64,000 bases of DNA from Sulfuriferula plumbiphila (lineage in GTDB: Bacteria; Pseudomonadota; Gammaproteobacteria; Burkholderiales; Sulfuriferulaceae). How positions within the stretch are numbered: the first letter of the stretch is position 1; every line of letters starts with the position of its first letter. The translations under genes were made by a program, and so were the position numbers. Where the stretch lies: the NCBI RefSeq assembly GCF_009938015.1, contig NZ_AP021884.1:2854585-2918584 (forward strand). The letters are read 5' to 3'. This document shows, piece after piece, positions 60,769 to 64,000 of the stretch. The notes beneath the pieces are model-generated. The model was not told the origin of the DNA and searched no databases. It worked only from the letters and a program-made list of their open reading frames with translations.

Positions 60769-61940
60769 GCCTGCTGCTCAAGGCATTGAAACAGGCCGGC
60801 GACAAGTCCGCCGCCGGCGCGCGCAATCCGTCCGCCACGCTGGCCGATTCGCTGTCGCTCGAACCGATCAGCGGTTCCGCACCTGACGGCACAGCCTATA
60901 CCAGCTGGGATGGCGCAGCGCCATTCAAGCGCAGCACAGCACGCGCTGCCTGGTACACGCCTTGGCTCTCTGGCCAGCGTTGGCTGGTGCCGGCAGTGGC
61001 AGTAGTGGCTGCCTTGTTCATGTTGATTTACGGCGTATTCGTGTACTGGCAAACCCGTACGCCGGCAGCGCTGGTGGTTACCCCCACCCCGCACAGCGCT
61101 GCGCCCGCAGCCGCTCCCCCTGCGGCCGCGCCCGCCCAACTCGCTGCCGTCCCCAGCCAAGAATCCGGCCCCCCCTTGCCTGAAATCAACAGCGCCGTGC
61201 CGGATGCGCCTGCCGCCCTCCCGCCCCCCCCGGTTCAAGCCGACCCGACACCGCAGTGGGGTAGTGGCGAGTTGATACGCGAAGCGCCGCCGCCCAGGCG
61301 TGCGCGCACTCAGCCGGGCAGGCGCGAAACACGCAGCGCGCTCCCGTTTTCCATGCAGACCGCCACAACGCACATCAACCCGCAACTGGAGGCCGCCTAT
61401 CAGGCATACCAGGCCGGGCACACGCGCGAGGCGCGCAACCTGTATCTGCAAATACCTGACGGCGAGCGCAATGTGGATGTGCAGCTCGGCCTGGCCGCCA
61501 TCGCCCTGCGCGACAACGACACCCCTGCGGCGGCCCGGCATTACCAGCGCGTGCTGGAGCTTGACCCGCGCAACAGCACCGCCAACAGCGCCTTGATCGG
61601 CATGATGGGCGACGCCGATCCGAACGCTTCCGAGACGCGCCTGAAATCACTGATCGCCAGTCAACCTTCATCCCAGCTGTATTTTGCGCTGGGCAATCTG
61701 TATGCCGGACAGAACCGCTGGCCGGATGCCGAGCAGGCATACTTCGAGGCGTATCAAAAGAACGCCGCCAATGCCGATTACGCCTACAACCTGGCGGTGA
61801 GCCTGGAACACATCAGCCAGAGCAGGGCCGCGCTCAATTACTATCAGAAAGCGCGCGATCTGATGCAACCGGGCAACGTGCAGTTTGACCCGCTACGCCT
61901 GGAAGCGCGTATCGACCAACTCAAAGCGCGGCAGGAATAA
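60765..61940 (+). CDS. mshN: MshN-like TPR protein
   Basis: A 391-residue inner-membrane protein. GTG start overlapping the mshL TGA. M-S-L-L-L-K-A-L-K-Q-A-G is the usual MshN opening. One membrane helix (A-V-A-V-V-A-A-L-F-M-L-I-Y near residues 80-95), a Pro/Ala-rich periplasmic linker, and TPR repeats from about residue 205 (A-Y-Q-A-Y-Q-A-G-H-T-R-E-A-R-N-L-Y). Likely a periplasmic assembly factor of the pilus. Confidence 0.85.
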   Translation: MSLLLKALKQAGDKSAAGARNPSATLADSLSLEPISGSAPDGTAYTSWDGAAPFKRSTARAAWYTPWLSGQRWLVPAVAVVAALFMLIYGVFVYWQTRTPAALVVTPTPHSAAPAAAPPAAAPAQLAAVPSQESGPPLPEINSAVPDAPAALPPPPVQADPTPQWGSGELIREAPPPRRARTQPGRRETRSALPFSMQTATTHINPQLEAAYQAYQAGHTREARNLYLQIPDGERNVDVQLGLAAIALRDNDTPAAARHYQRVLELDPRNSTANSALIGMMGDADPNASETRLKSLIASQPSSQLYFALGNLYAGQNRWPDAEQAYFEAYQKNAANADYAYNLAVSLEHISQSRAALNYYQKARDLMQPGNVQFDPLRLEARIDQLKARQE

Positions 61941-61942
61941 GC

Positions 61943-63649
61943 TTGGTGGAAGCACGTAAAACCCTGCGTCTGGGTGAAATGCTGGTACAGCAGGGGCTGA
62001 TTACCCTGGACCAGCTGCGCATCGCGCTCAAGGAACAGCAACACACCAACCTCCCGCTCGGACGCCTGCTGGTCAAACTCGGTTTCATCACCGAAGCCGT
62101 GATCCGCGACCAGCTCGCCCACACCATCGGCCAGACCAGCCTGGATCTCGCCAACGTGGTGGCCGACCCGGAAGCGCTCAAGCTGATATCGGAAGATTTC
62201 GCGCGCCGCCATCACCTGCTGCCCATAGCCTTTGATGCGCAGCGCCAGGTGCTGGTGGTCGCCATTACCGACATGTTCAACGTGGTGGCGCTGGATCACC
62301 TGCGGGCGCTGCTGGGCGCGGGTGTCGAGGTGGACACGGTACTGTCGGGCGAAGCGCAGCTGCTGGAGGCGATCGATAACTTCTACGGTTTCGAGCTGTC
62401 GGTGGACGGCATCCTGCGCGAAATCGAAACCGGCGAGGTGGACTACCAGAGTCTCGCCATGGACACCGAGGAATACACCCAGCCGGTGGTGCGGCTGGTC
62501 GGCTCGCTGCTGGTGGACGCGGTCAAGCGCGGCGCATCGGACATCCACTTCGAGCCGGAGCATGCGTTCCTGCGCATCCGCTACCGCATCGACGGCGTGC
62601 TGGAGCAGGTGCGCTCGCTGCACAAGAGCTACTGGCCGGGCATCGCGGTGCGTCTCAAGGTCATCTCCGGCATGAACATCGCCGAGAACCGCGCCCCGCA
62701 GGACGGGCGCCTGTCGCTCACCCTGCATGGGCGGCCGATTGATTTCCGGGTTTCCAGCCAGCCCACCATCCACGGCGAGAACATTGTGCTGCGCGTGCTG
62801 GACCGGGAAAAATCCATTATTCCGCTGGCCAACATGGACCTGCCAACGGACACCCACACCGCGCTACAGCGCATGATGGCGCGCCCGGAAGGCATCCTCA
62901 TCATCACCGGCCCGACCGGCTCGGGCAAAACCACCACCCTGTATTCGCTGCTCACCCATCTCAATAACGAGACGGTGAATATCATGACCCTGGAAGACCC
63001 GGTGGAATACCCGGTCACCCTGATGCGCCAGAGTTCGGTCAATGAAACCCTCAAGCTGGATTTTGCCAACGGCATCCGTTCCATCATGCGGCAAGACCCG
63101 GACATCATCCTGGTGGGCGAGATCCGCGACCGCGACACCGCGGAGATGGCGTTCCGCGCCGCCATGACCGGCCACCAGGTGTTCACCACGCTGCATACCA
63201 ACTCCGCGCTGGGCGCATTTCCGCGCCTGCTGGACATCGGCATCGTGCCCGACATCATGGCCGGCAATATCATCGGCGTGGTGGCGCAGCGCCTGGTGCG
63301 CGTGCTGTGCCCGCACTGCCGCGCGGCTTACACTCCCGACGCCGACGAACAAAAGTTGCTGGACTGGCAGGCCACTGACCGCCGCCCCGTCTATCGGGCC
63401 GTGGGCTGCCCGGCATGCAATGGCAAAGGCTATCGCGGACGCATGGCATTAATGGAGCTGCTACGCATGGATAGCGAACTCGACGACCTGGTCGCGCGCC
63501 GCGCCACCCACCGCGAAATCCTCAACGCCGCCCTGATGCGCGGCTATCGCAGCCTGGCCGTAGACGGTATCAGCCGTGTGCTGGAAGGCAAGACCAGCCT
63601 GGCCGAAGTGTCGCGCGTGGTTGATTTGACGCAACGCATACTGTCTTAA
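61943..63649 (+). CDS. mshE: MshE-like pilus assembly ATPase
   Basis: A 568-residue GspE/PilB-type ATPase. MshEN domain at the N-terminus (L-R-L-G-E-M-L-V-Q-Q-G-L-I-T), which in MshE binds c-di-GMP. Walker A G-P-T-G-S-G-K-T (323-330), Asp box and Walker B D-I-I-L-V-G-E-I-R-D, and a four-Cys zinc site C-P-H-C / C-P-A-C. The start may be TTG 61943 or GTG 61946; AGGA precedes both. It drives pilus extension. Confidence 0.92.
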   Translation: MVEARKTLRLGEMLVQQGLITLDQLRIALKEQQHTNLPLGRLLVKLGFITEAVIRDQLAHTIGQTSLDLANVVADPEALKLISEDFARRHHLLPIAFDAQRQVLVVAITDMFNVVALDHLRALLGAGVEVDTVLSGEAQLLEAIDNFYGFELSVDGILREIETGEVDYQSLAMDTEEYTQPVVRLVGSLLVDAVKRGASDIHFEPEHAFLRIRYRIDGVLEQVRSLHKSYWPGIAVRLKVISGMNIAENRAPQDGRLSLTLHGRPIDFRVSSQPTIHGENIVLRVLDREKSIIPLANMDLPTDTHTALQRMMARPEGILIITGPTGSGKTTTLYSLLTHLNNETVNIMTLEDPVEYPVTLMRQSSVNETLKLDFANGIRSIMRQDPDIILVGEIRDRDTAEMAFRAAMTGHQVFTTLHTNSALGAFPRLLDIGIVPDIMAGNIIGVVAQRLVRVLCPHCRAAYTPDADEQKLLDWQATDRRPVYRAVGCPACNGKGYRGRMALMELLRMDSELDDLVARRATHREILNAALMRGYRSLAVDGISRVLEGKTSLAEVSRVVDLTQRILS

Positions 63650-63662
63650 AAGCCATAACGCC

Positions 63663-64000
63663 ATGCCCTACTTCAGCTATCGCGCCGTTGACCAGATAGG
63701 CCGCACCAATCGCGGCAGCCTGTCTGCGGCCAACGAAGTCGATCTGGAATTGCGCCTGCGCCGCATGGGGCTCGATCTCATCACCCTGCGCCAGATGGAC
63801 AGCCGCGCCAGCGGCTTTGCCCGCGGTGCCGCCAGCCGCCGCGACCTGATCACCTTCTGCTTTCACCTCGAGCAAATCAGCCGCGCCGGCATTCCCATTC
63901 TGGACGGCGTACGCGACCTGCGCGACAGCATGGACAATCCGCGTTTCCGCGACATCCTCACCGCACTGCTGGAGGACATGGAAGGCGGCAGACTGATGTC
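63663..64000 (+). CDS. mshG: MshG/PilC-type inner-membrane platform protein (3' end outside window)
   Basis: The first 112 residues of a type II secretion F-domain platform protein. It starts M-P-Y-F-S-Y-R-A-V-D as usual for this family, then F-C-F-H-L-E-Q-I-S-R-A-G-I-P-I-L-D-G-V-R-D-L at the beginning of the T2SSF domain. It begins 13 bp after mshE and runs off the right edge. It would anchor the MshE ATPase at the pilus base. Confidence 0.9.
   Translation, partial: MPYFSYRAVDQIGRTNRGSLSAANEVDLELRLRRMGLDLITLRQMDSRASGFARGAASRRDLITFCFHLEQISRAGIPILDGVRDLRDSMDNPRFRDILTALLEDMEGGRLM

Overview
The window looks like chromosomal DNA of a sulfur-oxidising betaproteobacterium, most likely a chemolithotroph of the Sulfuricella / Sulfuriferula / Thiobacillus type. 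This is inferred from gene content (soeABC, an sHdr cluster with lipoate-binding proteins, soxXYZAB without soxCD, and an MSHA-type pilus locus), from moderately high GC and from dense operon packing. No rRNA, tRNA, CRISPR array, intact insertion sequence or prophage was seen. Both ends cut a gene: valS on the left and an mshG-like gene on the right.

Positions 1-1201 hold the end of valS. From about 24.3 kb down to 1.4 kb almost everything is on the minus strand and forms one cytoplasmic sulfur-oxidation island. In transcription order it reads soeA-soeB-soeC (sulfite to sulfate at the membrane), rhodanese-tusA-dsrE3 (persulfide relay), then sHdr hdrC1-hdrB1-hdrA-hyp-hdrC2-hdrB2. It continues with lipoate-binding protein, DsrE-like protein and a second lipoate-binding protein, followed by the dedicated lipoate-assembly genes (LipS-type radical SAM protein, sLpl(AB) ligase, LipT-type flavoprotein, second LipS-type protein). 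It ends with a FadL/OmpP1 outer-membrane channel, an exported unknown, a small unknown, a second divergent LplA-like protein and a small receiver-like protein. The genes read as a complete route: sulfane sulfur enters through rhodanese/TusA/DsrE, is oxidised by sHdr on lipoyl arms, and sulfite is removed by Soe. A perfect 8+1+8 palindrome upstream of hdrC1 is a probable operator.

Positions 24.6-31.5 kb carry one unknown small gene and a complete MoxR-DUF58-DUF4381-BatA-BatB/C-BatD operon. Positions 31.6-34.7 kb carry chrB, chrA, a rhodanese-like remnant and a ChrB-C-type gene for chromate resistance, with a palindrome at the chrB promoter. Positions 34.6-39.6 kb (minus) carry a TlpA-like thioredoxin, an exported unknown, an MFS transporter, a persulfide-dioxygenase-like MBL protein, an ArsR-rhodanese fusion regulator with a palindrome next to the MBL gene, and a methyltransferase.

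Positions 40.0-44.2 kb hold a GGDEF-EAL protein, moaC and a BepA-like M48 metalloprotease. Positions 44.4-48.5 kb hold soxX-Y-Z-A and soxB. alaS follows. Then come two PilZ-like paralogues with an esterase and an unknown gene, a PrsR-like sigma-54 response regulator, and mshM-mshL-mshN-mshE-mshG.

Four places carry related dispersed inverted repeats of the CCACGGAG and GGACAGGATTA types. One of them encloses a double-frameshifted GxxExxY gene.
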